Of a DNA stretch of 64,000 bases, positions 26,940 to 35,282 are shown one piece after another (the first letter of the stretch is position 1; each line of letters begins with the position of its first letter). Where the stretch lies: NCBI RefSeq assembly GCF_021556395.1, contig NZ_JAKGCS010000036.1:310001-374000 (forward strand). Reading direction: 5' to 3'. Made by a program: the position numbers and the translations under genes. The notes under the pieces are model-generated. The model ran no database searches, was not told where the DNA came from, and was given only the letters and a program-made list of their open reading frames with translations. The DNA comes from Acuticoccus kalidii. GTDB taxonomy: Bacteria > Pseudomonadota > Alphaproteobacteria > Rhizobiales > Amorphaceae.

Positions 26940-27779
26940 TCAGTTTCGATTGAGGCCCATCTCGCGGCTTTGGAGCTTTCGCTTCCAAAGCTGCTCAATG
27001 GCGATGATCTCTTCAACCGTTGCAGCCGATCCGGCAACTTCCAGGATGCTGATCTGATAATCGCTCGGCTCGCTGCTCTTCAGTCCCAGGTTTCCACCAT
27101 GGCCGTCTTGCGCATAATTGGCCCATCGGCCGAAAAAGCCGCCTTCTCCTGTCGCCGACCCAACATGCTGCTCCCGTGTCTTCGCTGAGGTGAGCAAGTA
27201 GACCCCCCGCGCGACCCGCAAGGCGCTGGCCCAAGTCAGGGGCAAACCCTGGATCTCGGACACATTGGTCACGAAATGGGTATATCCGGGAAAAGCGTCC
27301 TCACGGAATACCTTGGTCAGCTCGACGATCGCCTTGACCTGCATATCCGCCCGCTGAACCCAGGAACGCGCGCCTTTCCCCCACTCGATGGACAGCCGGC
27401 CGACGTAGCTCTCGAGCGCCGTCATCGGTCGCGTCTGGTAAAGGTCGAGCCCATCTTGCGTGAGCTCCGCGCCGGGTCGGCCGTAAAGCGGATCAATCCA
27501 ATCCGGATCGGCCGGGCCGATGCGCTCTGCCGAATAGAGCCCCGCGAAGAGCGTGCCTCCGGCTGGCGGGACGACGAAGCTCGCCCAGATCGGCGACGCC
27601 AATCTGGCGCGAACGCCGACGGTCTGAACGCTTTGGTACTCTTCGAACGCTCCACGCTGATCGCGCCATAAAAGATAGGGTGTACGTCCCATCGGCGTTT
27701 TCGTCTGGTGCCGCAGCAACCGCACATGCTCAGGTTCGATTCCAGCTTTGCAGAGCAGGTCAGTAAAACCGAAGATCAT
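26940..27779 (-). CDS. GIY-YIG nuclease-like protein
   Basis: About 279 residues. The N-terminal 165 residues are not recognised. The C-terminal third reads as a GIY-YIG fold: GVYLLTSA, then HVGSATGEGGFFGRWANY with the helix arginine in GRW, a glutamate in IEQLWKRKL, and the terminal asparagine in GLNRN. These correspond to GIY, YIG, Arg, Glu and Asn of the family, with Tyr of YIG replaced by His. ATG at 27779 is taken as the start; a TTG at 27806 extends it by nine residues. The local base composition is lower in GC than the neighbouring genes, and the gene abuts an integrase remnant at tRNA-Arg, so it was probably acquired by transfer. A role in defence or mobile-element biology is possible but unproven. 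Confidence 0.6.
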   Translation of the reverse strand: MIFGFTDLLCKAGIEPEHVRLLRHQTKTPMGRTPYLLWRDQRGAFEEYQSVQTVGVRARLASPIWASFVVPPAGGTLFAGLYSAERIGPADPDWIDPLYGRPGAELTQDGLDLYQTRPMTALESYVGRLSIEWGKGARSWVQRADMQVKAIVELTKVFREDAFPGYTHFVTNVSEIQGLPLTWASALRVARGVYLLTSAKTREQHVGSATGEGGFFGRWANYAQDGHGGNLGLKSSEPSDYQISILEVAGSAATVEEIIAIEQLWKRKLQSREMGLNRN

Positions 27780-27818
27780 GGTCTCTATCCGGTCGAAGAT
27801 CGTCAATCACGCTTTTGA

Positions 27819-28136
27819 GAAAGTGTATTGCCCGCGGTCGCGGTTCGGATGCGCTTCGATAGCCACGAGGTACCCATAAACACGCTCAAGCACACGGCGA
27901 TCTCGTGGGCCGTCGAGAATGGGATGCGGATCGAAGATGCGGCCGACTATTTCGACACGTCGGCCCCGACGCTCCGAAAGGTCTATTACCACCTCAGCCC
28001 GCATGACCAGGACCGAGCGCTCGAGGCGCTCGAGAAGCAGGCGATCTCCATCCCGCGGACGAAAAAGAGTCGGAATTTGGGACGAGGCACAGAATCGGAT
28101 TCCGATCCGCTTCCTAGGTGGTCGCTAAATGCTTGA
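27819..28136 (+). pseudogene. Degenerate C-terminal fragment of a tyrosine recombinase (integrase)
   Basis: A stop codon at 27816-27818 closes the frame upstream, so only about 100 codons remain. The segment NTLKHTAISWAVENG, then DAADYFDTSAPTLRKVYYHL, matches the C-terminal catalytic part of phage-type integrases, where it would read HTLRHTA and later the tyrosine nucleophile. The tyrosine (KVYYHL) is retained, but the HxxR pair has become N and K, so the fragment is inactive even apart from truncation. It ends 7 bases from the 3' end of the convergent tRNA-Arg gene, the usual place for an integrase next to its attachment site. Confidence 0.65.
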
Positions 28137-28142
28137 TTTAAT

Positions 28143-28219
<77 letters not shown>

Positions 28220-28304
28220 AATCGGCCTAAGGGTGAGTAACCGATCGGAGCGCGGGCGGCAAGGTGGTTGCGCGCCTCGCCCACCGATCCATCGGGCGGC
28301 GGGG

Positions 28305-29423
28305 TCAGAGGCCGGCGATCGCGCGGGCGAAATCGCGCGCCTCGAAGGGGGCGAGATCGTCGATCCCTTCACCGACGCCGATATAATGGATCGGCAACGC
28401 GTGCTTGTTGCCGATCGCGACGAGGATGCCGCCGCGCGCCGTGCCGTCGAGCTTCGTCATCACGAGGCCGGTGACGCCGACGCTCTGGCGGAAAATGTCG
28501 ACCTGGCTCATCGCGTTCTGGCCCGTGGTGGCGTCGAGCGTCAGGATCACCGCATGCGGCGCGTCCGGGATGCGGCGCTTGATCACGCGGACGATCTTTT
28601 CGAGCTCGGCCATCAGCTCGGCCTTGTTCTGGAGCCGGCCGGCGGTGTCGATCAGGAGGAGGTCGCTGCCCTCCGCGGCGTCGAGCGCCTCGTAGACGAG
28701 ACCGGCCGCATCGGCCTTCGGCAGGCCTGAAATGACCTTGGCGCCCGCCCGTTCGCCCCAGATCTTGAGCTGCTCCACCGCCGCCGCGCGGAAGGTGTCG
28801 CCCGCGGCGAGGACGACCTTCTTGCCGCTCGCGGCCTCCTTGGCGGCGATCTTGCCGATCGTCGTCGTCTTGCCGGTGCCGTTCACGCCGACCACGAGGA
28901 CGACATAGGGCGTGGCACCGCCGGGCTTGAGCGGCGTCGCAAGCGGGGTGAGGACGCGCTCGACCTCCTCGGCGAGAACCTCCTGGAGCTCGTGCGCCTC
29001 GATCCCTTTGGAAAAGCGGCTTTCGGCCAGGCGGTCGGTGATCGCCATCGCGGTGTCGACGCCGAGATCGGCCTCGATGAGGATGTCTTCGAGATCCTGC
29101 AGCGAGCTCGCGTCGAGCTTCTTTTTCGTGAAGAGCGCCGAGACGCTGTCGCCGAGGCGGTTGGAGGAGCGGGTCAGCCCGTCCCGCAGCCGGGTGAACC
29201 AGCCGCCGCTTCTGGCCTGTTCCTCGCCGGTGGCGGGCGGGGTGGGCGCGGGGTCGGCCGGCGTCGGCGTCGGTTGCGGCGCTGGTGACGGCTCGGGGGC
29301 GACCTCGGGCGCGCTGGGGGCCTCGGGCGCGGCATCCGCCTCCGTCGCGGTGTCCGGGGGAGTCTCGGTCTCGCTCGCCCGTTTGCGGCCGAAACCCCAG
29401 AACGATCGCCGTCCTTCGCTCAT
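28305..29423 (-). CDS. ftsY: Signal recognition particle receptor FtsY
   Basis: Protein of 372 residues that docks ribosome-nascent chain complexes at the inner membrane. An acidic, Pro/Ala-rich A domain (about 15-75) precedes the N domain and the SRP GTPase G domain. G-domain motifs: G1 GVNGTGKTTTIGK, DTFRAAAVEQL, G3 DTAGR, G4 TKLDG, and the closing GVGEGIDDLAPF. ATG at 29423 overlaps the stop of mtaB by four bases (ATGA), a gene pairing common in alphaproteobacteria. Confidence 0.96.
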   Translation of the reverse strand: MSEGRRSFWGFGRKRASETETPPDTATEADAAPEAPSAPEVAPEPSPAPQPTPTPADPAPTPPATGEEQARSGGWFTRLRDGLTRSSNRLGDSVSALFTKKKLDASSLQDLEDILIEADLGVDTAMAITDRLAESRFSKGIEAHELQEVLAEEVERVLTPLATPLKPGGATPYVVLVVGVNGTGKTTTIGKIAAKEAASGKKVVLAAGDTFRAAAVEQLKIWGERAGAKVISGLPKADAAGLVYEALDAAEGSDLLLIDTAGRLQNKAELMAELEKIVRVIKRRIPDAPHAVILTLDATTGQNAMSQVDIFRQSVGVTGLVMTKLDGTARGGILVAIGNKHALPIHYIGVGEGIDDLAPFEARDFARAIAGL

Positions 29424-30694
29424 GCCGCGAGCCTTTCGACCGAGAGTGTGCCGTTCTCGCGGCCCGTCACGCGTCCCGGTACGAGATCGCCGGGATGCGC
29501 TTCGGGACCGATCAGGCGTGCGGGGAGATAATGCGGCGTGCGGCCGCGATTGCCGTCCTCCACGAGGAGCTCGACCGTGGTGCCGTCGGTCGAGGAGAGG
29601 GCGCGCTCCAGCCGGTCGGCGGCGGCCTCGCGCAGCGCCGCGGCGCGCGCCTTCACCGTCTGCCGGGGAAGCTGCGGCATCCGTGCGGCCGGCGTTCCGA
29701 CGCGGGGCGAGAAGGGGAAGACGTGCACGTGCGTCAGCCCGCAATCGGCGATGATCGCAAGCGTATTTTCAAACATTTCGTCCGTTTCGGTGGGGAAGCC
29801 GGCGATGAGGTCGGCGCCGAACACCACGTCGGGCCGTCGGGCGCGGACCTCGGCGCAGAAGCGCACCGCGTCCTCGCGCAGATGCCGGCGCTTCATCCGC
29901 TTCAGGATCATGTCGTCACCCGCCTGGAGCGACAGATGGAGATGCGGCATCAGCCGCGCCTCACTCGCAAAGACGTCGAGAAGGGTCGTGTCCGCCTCGA
30001 TCGAATCGATCGAGGACAGGCGCAAACGCGGCAGATCGGGCACGAATGTCAGGATCCGGGCGACGAGATCGCCGAGACGGGGGGCGCCGGGAAGGTCGCC
30101 GCCATAGCTCGTGAGATCGACGCCGGTCAGCACCACCTCGCGATGGCCGGAGGCGACGAGGCGCGTCACCTGGTCGACGACGACGCCCATCGGGACCGAG
30201 CGCGACGGGCCGCGGCCATAGGGAATGATGCAGAAGGTGCAGCGATGGTCGCACCCGTTCTGCACTTCGACGAAGGCGCGGGTGCGGGTCGAGAACGCGT
30301 CGACCATGTGCGCGGCGGTCTCGCGCAGCTCCATCACGTCGCCGACGACGACCTTGTCGTGCCGGGGAAGGCCGGCCCAGAAGGCGGGCTGGAGCTTTTC
30401 CGCGTTGCCGATGACGTGGTCGATCTCGTCCATCGCGGCGAAACCGTCGGGATCGGTCTGCGCGGCGCAGCCGGTCGCGATGATGCGGGCGCCGGGTCGT
30501 TCGCGGCGGATCTTGCGGATCGTCTGGCGCGCCTGGCGCACGGCCTCGGCCGTGACCGCGCAGGTGTTGACGATCACCGTGTCGGTGACGCCGGCATCGG
30601 ACGCGAGCGCGCGCACGTTCTCGCTCTCCAGCGTGTTGAGCCGGCAGCCGAACGTGACGATATCGAGATCGGGCGGTGCGCTTGTCTGAGTCAC
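29420..30694 (-). CDS. mtaB: tRNA (N6-threonylcarbamoyladenosine(37)-C2)-methylthiotransferase MtaB
   Basis: Radical-SAM methylthiotransferase of about 424 residues. The UPF0004 domain opens IVTFGCRLNTLESE, with further cysteines in VNTCAVTAEA and ATGCAAQ. The radical-SAM cluster is CDHRCTFCIIPYGRG (CxxxCxxC), and a TRAM domain ends the protein. It adds a methylthio group to t6A37 of tRNAs reading ANN codons. The start is GTG at 30694, without a clear ribosome site, so initiation may be leaderless. It is upstream of and overlapped with ftsY. Confidence 0.93.
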   Translation of the reverse strand: MTQTSAPPDLDIVTFGCRLNTLESENVRALASDAGVTDTVIVNTCAVTAEAVRQARQTIRKIRRERPGARIIATGCAAQTDPDGFAAMDEIDHVIGNAEKLQPAFWAGLPRHDKVVVGDVMELRETAAHMVDAFSTRTRAFVEVQNGCDHRCTFCIIPYGRGPSRSVPMGVVVDQVTRLVASGHREVVLTGVDLTSYGGDLPGAPRLGDLVARILTFVPDLPRLRLSSIDSIEADTTLLDVFASEARLMPHLHLSLQAGDDMILKRMKRRHLREDAVRFCAEVRARRPDVVFGADLIAGFPTETDEMFENTLAIIADCGLTHVHVFPFSPRVGTPAARMPQLPRQTVKARAAALREAAADRLERALSSTDGTTVELLVEDGNRGRTPHYLPARLIGPEAHPGDLVPGRVTGRENGTLSVERLAA

Positions 30695-30801
30695 GGGCGT
30701 GATATGCGACGGCTGAGCCAAGCTTGCAACTCGCGAGACGCACGGCTGGGATGAACAGAATAAAACTTGCGGACCGCGCAAACGGGGGTCACCATTACGC
30801 C

Positions 30802-31344
30802 ATGAGTATCGCGGCCCTCGCCATACGCACCGCCAAGCCGAGCGACTGTCACGGCCTCGCCCGTGTGCATGACGCGTCGTGGCGCTTCGCCTATCAGGGG
30901 GTTCTGCCCGGCCGCGAGCTCGAGCGGATGATCGCCCGTCGCGGGCCGGATTGGTGGGAGCGGGCCGTGCGCCGGCGCGTGCCGATCCTCGTCCTCGAGT
31001 CGGGGGACGATATTCGCGGCTACATCACCTTCGGGCTGAGCCGCATCAGCACGCTGCCGTTCCAGACCGAGATCTACGAACTCTATATCCAGCCCGAATA
31101 TGCCGGCCTCGGCTTCGGCAAGCGCCTGTTCCGCTCCGCCCAGCAGCGCCTCGTGCGGCGCGGCCACGATTCGCTCGTCGTCTGGTGCCTTTCGGAAAAT
31201 GGTCCGGGTTGCGCCTTCTATGAGCGCATGGGAGGGCGTATCGTCGCCACCTCGCACGAGATGTTCGGCGACGTCGCGGTCGGCAAGGTCGCGTTCGGCT
31301 TCGACCGTCTCGGCCCCACAACACCCCGGTTGCCACCATCATGA
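30802..31344 (+). CDS. GNAT-family N-acetyltransferase
   Basis: Protein of 180 residues. It shows the GNAT core: an N-terminal IRTAKPSDCHGLARVHDASW, an acetyl-CoA pyrophosphate loop in IQPEYAGLGFGKRLF (QxxGxG-like), and the closing NGPGCAFYERMGG typical of the family. ATG at 30802 has no obvious Shine-Dalgarno sequence. The last bases overlap the next gene by four (ATGA), so it is translationally coupled to the pyrophosphatase-like protein. The target molecule (protein, antibiotic or metabolite) is unknown. Confidence 0.88.
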   Translation: MSIAALAIRTAKPSDCHGLARVHDASWRFAYQGVLPGRELERMIARRGPDWWERAVRRRVPILVLESGDDIRGYITFGLSRISTLPFQTEIYELYIQPEYAGLGFGKRLFRSAQQRLVRRGHDSLVVWCLSENGPGCAFYERMGGRIVATSHEMFGDVAVGKVAFGFDRLGPTTPRLPPS

Positions 31345-31889
31345 TCCGACTGGACGGCGTCGCGCTCGGAGCCGCTCCGCCCGATGACGTGAACATCCTC
31401 GTCACCGCCTCGATCGGGAGCGAGCCGCTCGCGGTGCGCGTCGACGACGTGTCGGGCGCGCTCACCGTCTCGCAGCTCTTCCACACCGCGATGCGCTATC
31501 CGGGGAATATCGGTTTGATCCCGCACACGCTGTCGGAGAGCGCCGATCCGCTTCAGGCGATGGTGGTGACGGGGCATGTGATCGCCCCCGGCACGGTGAT
31601 CGCGCTCCGGCCCATCGGCGTCCTCTATGTGACGGGCGAGGGCGGCGAGGAGATCACCGTCCTCGGCGTTCCGGCGGCGCGCCTCACCTCCCGCTATGAC
31701 AGCGTGGCGAACTACACCGATCTGCCGGCGGGCCATCTGCGTCAGATCGCACACTTCTTCTGCCATTATCGCGACGTCGAGGAGCACAGCCGGCCGCGAA
31801 AAAGCGGCTGGGGCGATGTGAGCGAGGCGCGCCGCACCATCCAGGAGGCGGCCGAGCGCGCCCGCAGCCCGGTGCGGATCACCGATTGA
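31341..31889 (+). CDS. Inorganic pyrophosphatase-like protein with lost catalytic residues
   Basis: Protein of 182 residues that follows the family I soluble pyrophosphatase pattern along its whole length: PPDDVNILV, MRYPGNIGLIPHTLSESADP, RPIGVLYV, SRYDSVANYTDLP and QIAHFFCHYRDVE all align with canonical alphaproteobacterial Ppa. Yet against E. coli numbering most active-site residues differ: Glu20 to Thr, Lys29 to Ala, Glu31 to Arg, Arg43 to Gln, Tyr55 to Ile, Asp65 to Ser, Asp70 to Gln, Asp97 to Gly, Lys104 to Thr; Asp67 and Tyr51 remain. The alignment is by eye. A working pyrophosphatase is therefore very unlikely, while the fold looks maintained. It overlaps the GNAT gene by four bases. 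A binding, regulatory or scaffold role is plausible. Confidence 0.8.
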   Translation: MIRLDGVALGAAPPDDVNILVTASIGSEPLAVRVDDVSGALTVSQLFHTAMRYPGNIGLIPHTLSESADPLQAMVVTGHVIAPGTVIALRPIGVLYVTGEGGEEITVLGVPAARLTSRYDSVANYTDLPAGHLRQIAHFFCHYRDVEEHSRPRKSGWGDVSEARRTIQEAAERARSPVRITD

Positions 31890-32005
31890 GGGGCCGAAAA
31901 GCCGTCAACGTCTCAACGGCTTAGGCGCTTTTATCCAATCTCGGACGTCGATACCGATCTCATGATGAGCTAACCTCGCCGCCCATGCTGCGAGGAGGAC
32001 AAACC

Positions 32006-32665
32006 ATGTCGATCAAATTGGCCGGGCGCTCGCTCGGCGTCGCGCTCGTGTTGGCGGCGGGCCCGCTCTCGATCGGCGCCGCGATCGCCGCCGAGCCGAG
32101 CTTTGATTGTGCGAAGGCACAATCGTCCGCCGAGGAGGCCGTGTGCCAGGATCAGGCGCTGGCGCAGCTCGATGTCACGCTCTCCAACATCTATCAGCTC
32201 GCGCTGAACGAGGCGTCCGCGTCCGGGGATGAGGAGAAGACGGAGACGCTGAAGGCCATGCAGCGCGGTTGGGTCAAAGGCCGGGACGATTGCTGGAAGG
32301 CGGACGACCTCAAGTCCTGCATCACCAACGAATATGCGATGCGCATCCACGCGTTGCGCGCCGAACTGACCGACATTCCCGCGAACGAGCCGGCGGCCGA
32401 CAATGTCCTCGGCCCGTTCGGTTATCATTGCATGGGGCTGCCCGAGGCGTTGAAGGCGGTGTTCATCAACACCGACCAGCCGATGGTGTCGCTGAACTGG
32501 GGCGAGAATTGGCTCGTTCTGCCGCAGGCGATCTCGGCCGACGGCGCGCGCTATGCGATCGAGAGCGGCCCCGACGCGGCGACGTTCTGGTCGAAGGGCA
32601 ACAGCGCCTCGTTCGACATGCCGGGCGGCAAGTCGCTCGAATGCGATGGTGAACAGGAAAGCTGA
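32006..32665 (+). CDS. Secreted LprI-like/MliC-like lysozyme inhibitor
   Basis: Protein of 219 residues with a signal peptide ending near AIAAEP. The mature N-terminal half has the LprI/DUF1311 pattern: FDCAKAQSSAEEAVCQ, LAQLDVTLSNIYQLAL, then GRDDCWKA and CITNEYAMRI, with four paired cysteines. The C-terminal half fits an MliC domain: YHCMGL, FINTDQPMVSLNW, DGARYAIESG, FWSKGNSASF and a closing LECDG, with another cysteine pair. Both families inhibit c-type lysozyme in known bacteria. Strong GAGGAGGAC lies ahead of ATG at 32006. The expected place of action is the periplasm; no lipobox was seen. Confidence 0.8.
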   Translation: MSIKLAGRSLGVALVLAAGPLSIGAAIAAEPSFDCAKAQSSAEEAVCQDQALAQLDVTLSNIYQLALNEASASGDEEKTETLKAMQRGWVKGRDDCWKADDLKSCITNEYAMRIHALRAELTDIPANEPAADNVLGPFGYHCMGLPEALKAVFINTDQPMVSLNWGENWLVLPQAISADGARYAIESGPDAATFWSKGNSASFDMPGGKSLECDGEQES

Positions 32666-32686
32666 GCGCGGCGCGGTCGGCGGCGC

Positions 32687-33076
32687 TCAATCGTCCGCGT
32701 CGTCGATCGCGTACATATCGTCGTCCGAGAGGCCGAAATGGTGGCCGATCTCGTGGATGAGGACGTGGCGGATGACGGCCTGAAGGTCGTCCGCCCCGTC
32801 GCCGTCCTCGACGAAATGAATGATCGGGCGGCGGAACAGCCAGATCCGGTTGGGCATTGCGCCCGTCGTCAGGATGTCGCCGCCCTCGGCAAGGCCGATC
32901 CCCTCGAAGAGGCCGAGGAGATCATCGGGATATTCGACGTCGACGGACGCCATCATCTCGGCGCTCGGATCGTCGGCGACGGCGAGCTGGATCGTGCCGG
33001 TCAGCGCGCGAAACTCCGCCGGAAGGCTGTCGAGTTCAGCCTTCGCGAGTGCGGCGAAGGTGTCGAGGTCGATCAC
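32687..33076 (-). CDS. Minimal zincin-type metallopeptidase family protein
   Basis: Protein of 129 residues. The zinc motif HEIGHHFGLSDDD (HExxH plus a distal acidic group) lies near the C-terminus, and the preceding IIHFVEDGDGADDLQAVIRHVLIHE is typical of the small possum/minimal gluzincin family (DUF1025). There is no signal peptide. GTG at 33076 overlaps the stop of the DsbB gene (GTGA). The substrate is unknown; in other bacteria this small family is uncharacterised or linked to cell-envelope genes. Confidence 0.82.
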   Translation of the reverse strand: MIDLDTFAALAKAELDSLPAEFRALTGTIQLAVADDPSAEMMASVDVEYPDDLLGLFEGIGLAEGGDILTTGAMPNRIWLFRRPIIHFVEDGDGADDLQAVIRHVLIHEIGHHFGLSDDDMYAIDDADD

Positions 33077-33564
33077 GCAGGGCGGCGCTTCACCGCGGCG
33101 GCCGCGAGGAGGACGATCCCCGCCATCACGCTCGCGACGACATTCCATCCGGCGAAGCTGATGCCGAGAAAGCGCCCGGCGGCTTCGGTACAGCTCACGA
33201 TCCGCGTCTCCTCCAAAACGGCCAGCATGTTCGAGGCGTCGCGCACGTCGGCCCCGCCGCCGCACGTTTCCGGCCCCGGCCAGAACCCCCATTCGGCCCC
33301 GGCATGATAGATGCCGAGCCAGGCCGAAAAGAAGATGGCGATCGCCGCGAGGATGAGAAGGACGCGCGACAAGGTGTCGGACCGCGCCATCGTCAGCATC
33401 GCGATCAGCGCGAGGGGAATGGCGACATAATAGGGAATGCGCTGTTCGAGGCAGAGCTCGCACGGGACATAGCCGCCGATGAGTTGGAAGCCCCATGCCC
33501 CGCCGATGGCGGCGAGCATGATGAGCGTGCCGATGAGGGCGAGCTGAAGACGCGCAAGAGTCAT
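33073..33564 (-). CDS. DsbB-family disulfide bond formation protein
   Basis: Protein of 163 residues with four membrane segments. The first periplasmic loop carries the CxxC pair (VPCELCLEQRIPYY), which in DsbB passes electrons to quinone. The second loop has a cysteine in PETCGGGAD and another in IVSCTEAAG, giving the second redox pair. It reoxidises DsbA-like thiol oxidases. ATG at 33564 has GAAGG five bases upstream and overlaps the YqaA stop. It is translationally linked to the zincin gene downstream. No DsbA gene is in the window. Confidence 0.88.
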   Translation of the reverse strand: MTLARLQLALIGTLIMLAAIGGAWGFQLIGGYVPCELCLEQRIPYYVAIPLALIAMLTMARSDTLSRVLLILAAIAIFFSAWLGIYHAGAEWGFWPGPETCGGGADVRDASNMLAVLEETRIVSCTEAAGRFLGISFAGWNVVASVMAGIVLLAAAAVKRRPA

Positions 33565-34139
33565 AGAACCTTCACCAACAAGAAGCCGCCGATCAGCAGC
33601 GCCGATCCGACGGTGAACACGAGCCACAACCGCTCTTCGATAAAGGTGCGGATCGGCGTGCCGTAGCGATAGAGAAGCCCCGCGACCAGGAAGAAGCGCA
33701 AGCCCCGTGCGAAGATGCTGGCGATGATGAACACCGGCAGCGAGAGGCCGGCGGCGCCCGAGGCGATGGTGATCACCTTATAGGGAAAGGGCGTGACGCC
33801 GGCGAAGAACACGATCCACGCGCCATAGAGATGGAAGCGGTCCGTGAAGGACGCGAACTTTTCGCCATAGCCGTAGAATTCGATCAACGGACGCGCGAGC
33901 TGCTCGAACAGGAGATAGCCGATCGCATAGCCGAAGAGGCCGCCGATCACCGAGGCGATGGTGCACAGCGTCGCATAGAACAGCCAGCGGTGCCGTTCGG
34001 CGATCACCATCGGGATCAATAGGAGATCGGGCGGCAGCGGGAAGAACGAGCTTTCGGCGAACGAGACGCCAAAGAGGGCGGACTTGGCGTGGCGGCCGGC
34101 CGCGAGGGCCAAGGTCTTGTCGTAAAGCTTGCGCAGCAT
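33561..34139 (-). CDS. YqaA/DedA-type VTT-domain membrane protein
   Basis: Protein of 192 residues. The DedA/SNARE-associated family is recognised by FAESSFFPLPPDLLLIPMV, the GGLFGYAIGYLLF segment, and AGVTPFPYKVITIASGAAG with its conserved PFP and arginine-region motif. Four to five membrane helices. DedA-like proteins are thought to be lipid scramblases/flippases or proton-coupled transporters, which remains an inference for YqaA members. It heads the three-gene minus-strand operon with dsbB and the zincin. Confidence 0.85.
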   Translation of the reverse strand: MLRKLYDKTLALAAGRHAKSALFGVSFAESSFFPLPPDLLLIPMVIAERHRWLFYATLCTIASVIGGLFGYAIGYLLFEQLARPLIEFYGYGEKFASFTDRFHLYGAWIVFFAGVTPFPYKVITIASGAAGLSLPVFIIASIFARGLRFFLVAGLLYRYGTPIRTFIEERLWLVFTVGSALLIGGFLLVKVL

Positions 34140-34292
34140 GTCTCAATCGCCGTGGGAGGGGGGCGGAGCGGGCATCATTCGGCGAAATCCGGGGCGCCCG
34201 CACGATGAAATGATGGTGCGACCGGCCGGCAACGCCGCGTCTTCGTTACACGCTCCGCCGAAAGTCTCCCACCACCTCATGCGCACGGCCGC

Positions 34293-35261
34293 TCACAACC
34301 CGCCATCGGGCGAGAAGTCGAGGTCGGGGCCGAGCGGAACGATGCCGGACGGATTGATGGAGCGGTGGCTCTCATAATAGTGGTGCTTGATGTGGAAGAG
34401 GTTCGTCGTGTCGCCGAAACCGGGCTCGTTATAGAGCATGCGCAGATAACGCCACAGGTTCGGATAGTCGACGATCCGTCGCACGTTGCACTTGAAATGC
34501 CCGTGATAGACGGCGTCGAAGCGCACGAGCGTCGTGAAGAGGCGGATATCGGCCTCGCTGATCGCGTCGCCGACGAGGACACGGCGGGTCGAAAGGCGAT
34601 CCTCCAACCAGTCTAGGCTCTCGAAGAGCGCCGCCGCCGACCGCTCATAAGCGGATTGTTTGGTGGCGAAGCCGGCCTTGTAGACCCCGTTATTGACGGT
34701 GTCGTAGACGCGCTGATTGACCGCATCGATCTCGTTGGTCAGGTCGCCGGGGCGGTGGGTGCCGGGCGTTGCGCCGAGGCCGTCGAAGGCGGTGTCGAAC
34801 ATGCGGATGATCTCGGACGATTCGTTCGAGACGATGGTGTCCCGCGCCTTGTCCCATAGGACCGGGACGGTGACGCGGCCCGAATAGTCCGCATCCGCCT
34901 TCTGATAGACCTCGCGCAGGAAGGCGGCGCCGTTCACCGTGTCGGGCACCACGTCGCGGCCTTCCGCGAAGGTCCACCCGTCATCGCCCATGAACCAATG
35001 GACGACCGAAAGCCCGATCATGCCGGCAAGGCCCTTGCGCTCGCGCATGATCAGCGCGCGGTGGGCCCAGGGGCAGGCGAGCGAGACATAGAGATGATAC
35101 CGCCCCGGCTCGGCCGGAAAGCCGCCTTCACCCGTCGGACCCGGCCCGCCATCGGCCGTGATGAAGCTGCGAAAGGCGGACGCCTTGCGCTCGAACTCGC
35201 CGCTCTTGTTGGCAAATTCCGGTGAGCCGGTGTGCCAGCGTCCGTCGAGGAGGTAGCCCAT
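34293..35261 (-). CDS. Glutathionyl-hydroquinone reductase (Xi-class glutathione S-transferase)
   Basis: Protein of 322 residues, the size of YqjG/Ecm4/PcpF proteins. The active cysteine motif is SLACPWAHR, and downstream landmarks TVPVLWDKARDTIVSNESSEI and the C-terminal YPNLWRYLRMLY are typical. The enzymes remove glutathione from glutathionyl-hydroquinones. ATG at 35261 lies 21 bases after the stop of the nucleotide-cyclase gene, so the two are probably co-transcribed. Confidence 0.92.
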   Translation of the reverse strand: MGYLLDGRWHTGSPEFANKSGEFERKASAFRSFITADGGPGPTGEGGFPAEPGRYHLYVSLACPWAHRALIMRERKGLAGMIGLSVVHWFMGDDGWTFAEGRDVVPDTVNGAAFLREVYQKADADYSGRVTVPVLWDKARDTIVSNESSEIIRMFDTAFDGLGATPGTHRPGDLTNEIDAVNQRVYDTVNNGVYKAGFATKQSAYERSAAALFESLDWLEDRLSTRRVLVGDAISEADIRLFTTLVRFDAVYHGHFKCNVRRIVDYPNLWRYLRMLYNEPGFGDTTNLFHIKHHYYESHRSINPSGIVPLGPDLDFSPDGGL

Positions 35262-35282
35262 GCTTCGTCCAATCGTGTCGAT

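Noticed and set aside
26940-28136. Complete mobile element or defence island at tRNA-Arg
   Set aside because: Only one intact gene and an integrase fragment remain; no transposase, terminal repeats or further defence genes were found.
31899-31922. AAGCCGT/ACGGCTT inverted repeat after the pyrophosphatase-like gene, as a terminator
   Set aside because: The stem is short with a ten-base loop, and the T-run comes only several bases later; too weak to list as a feature.
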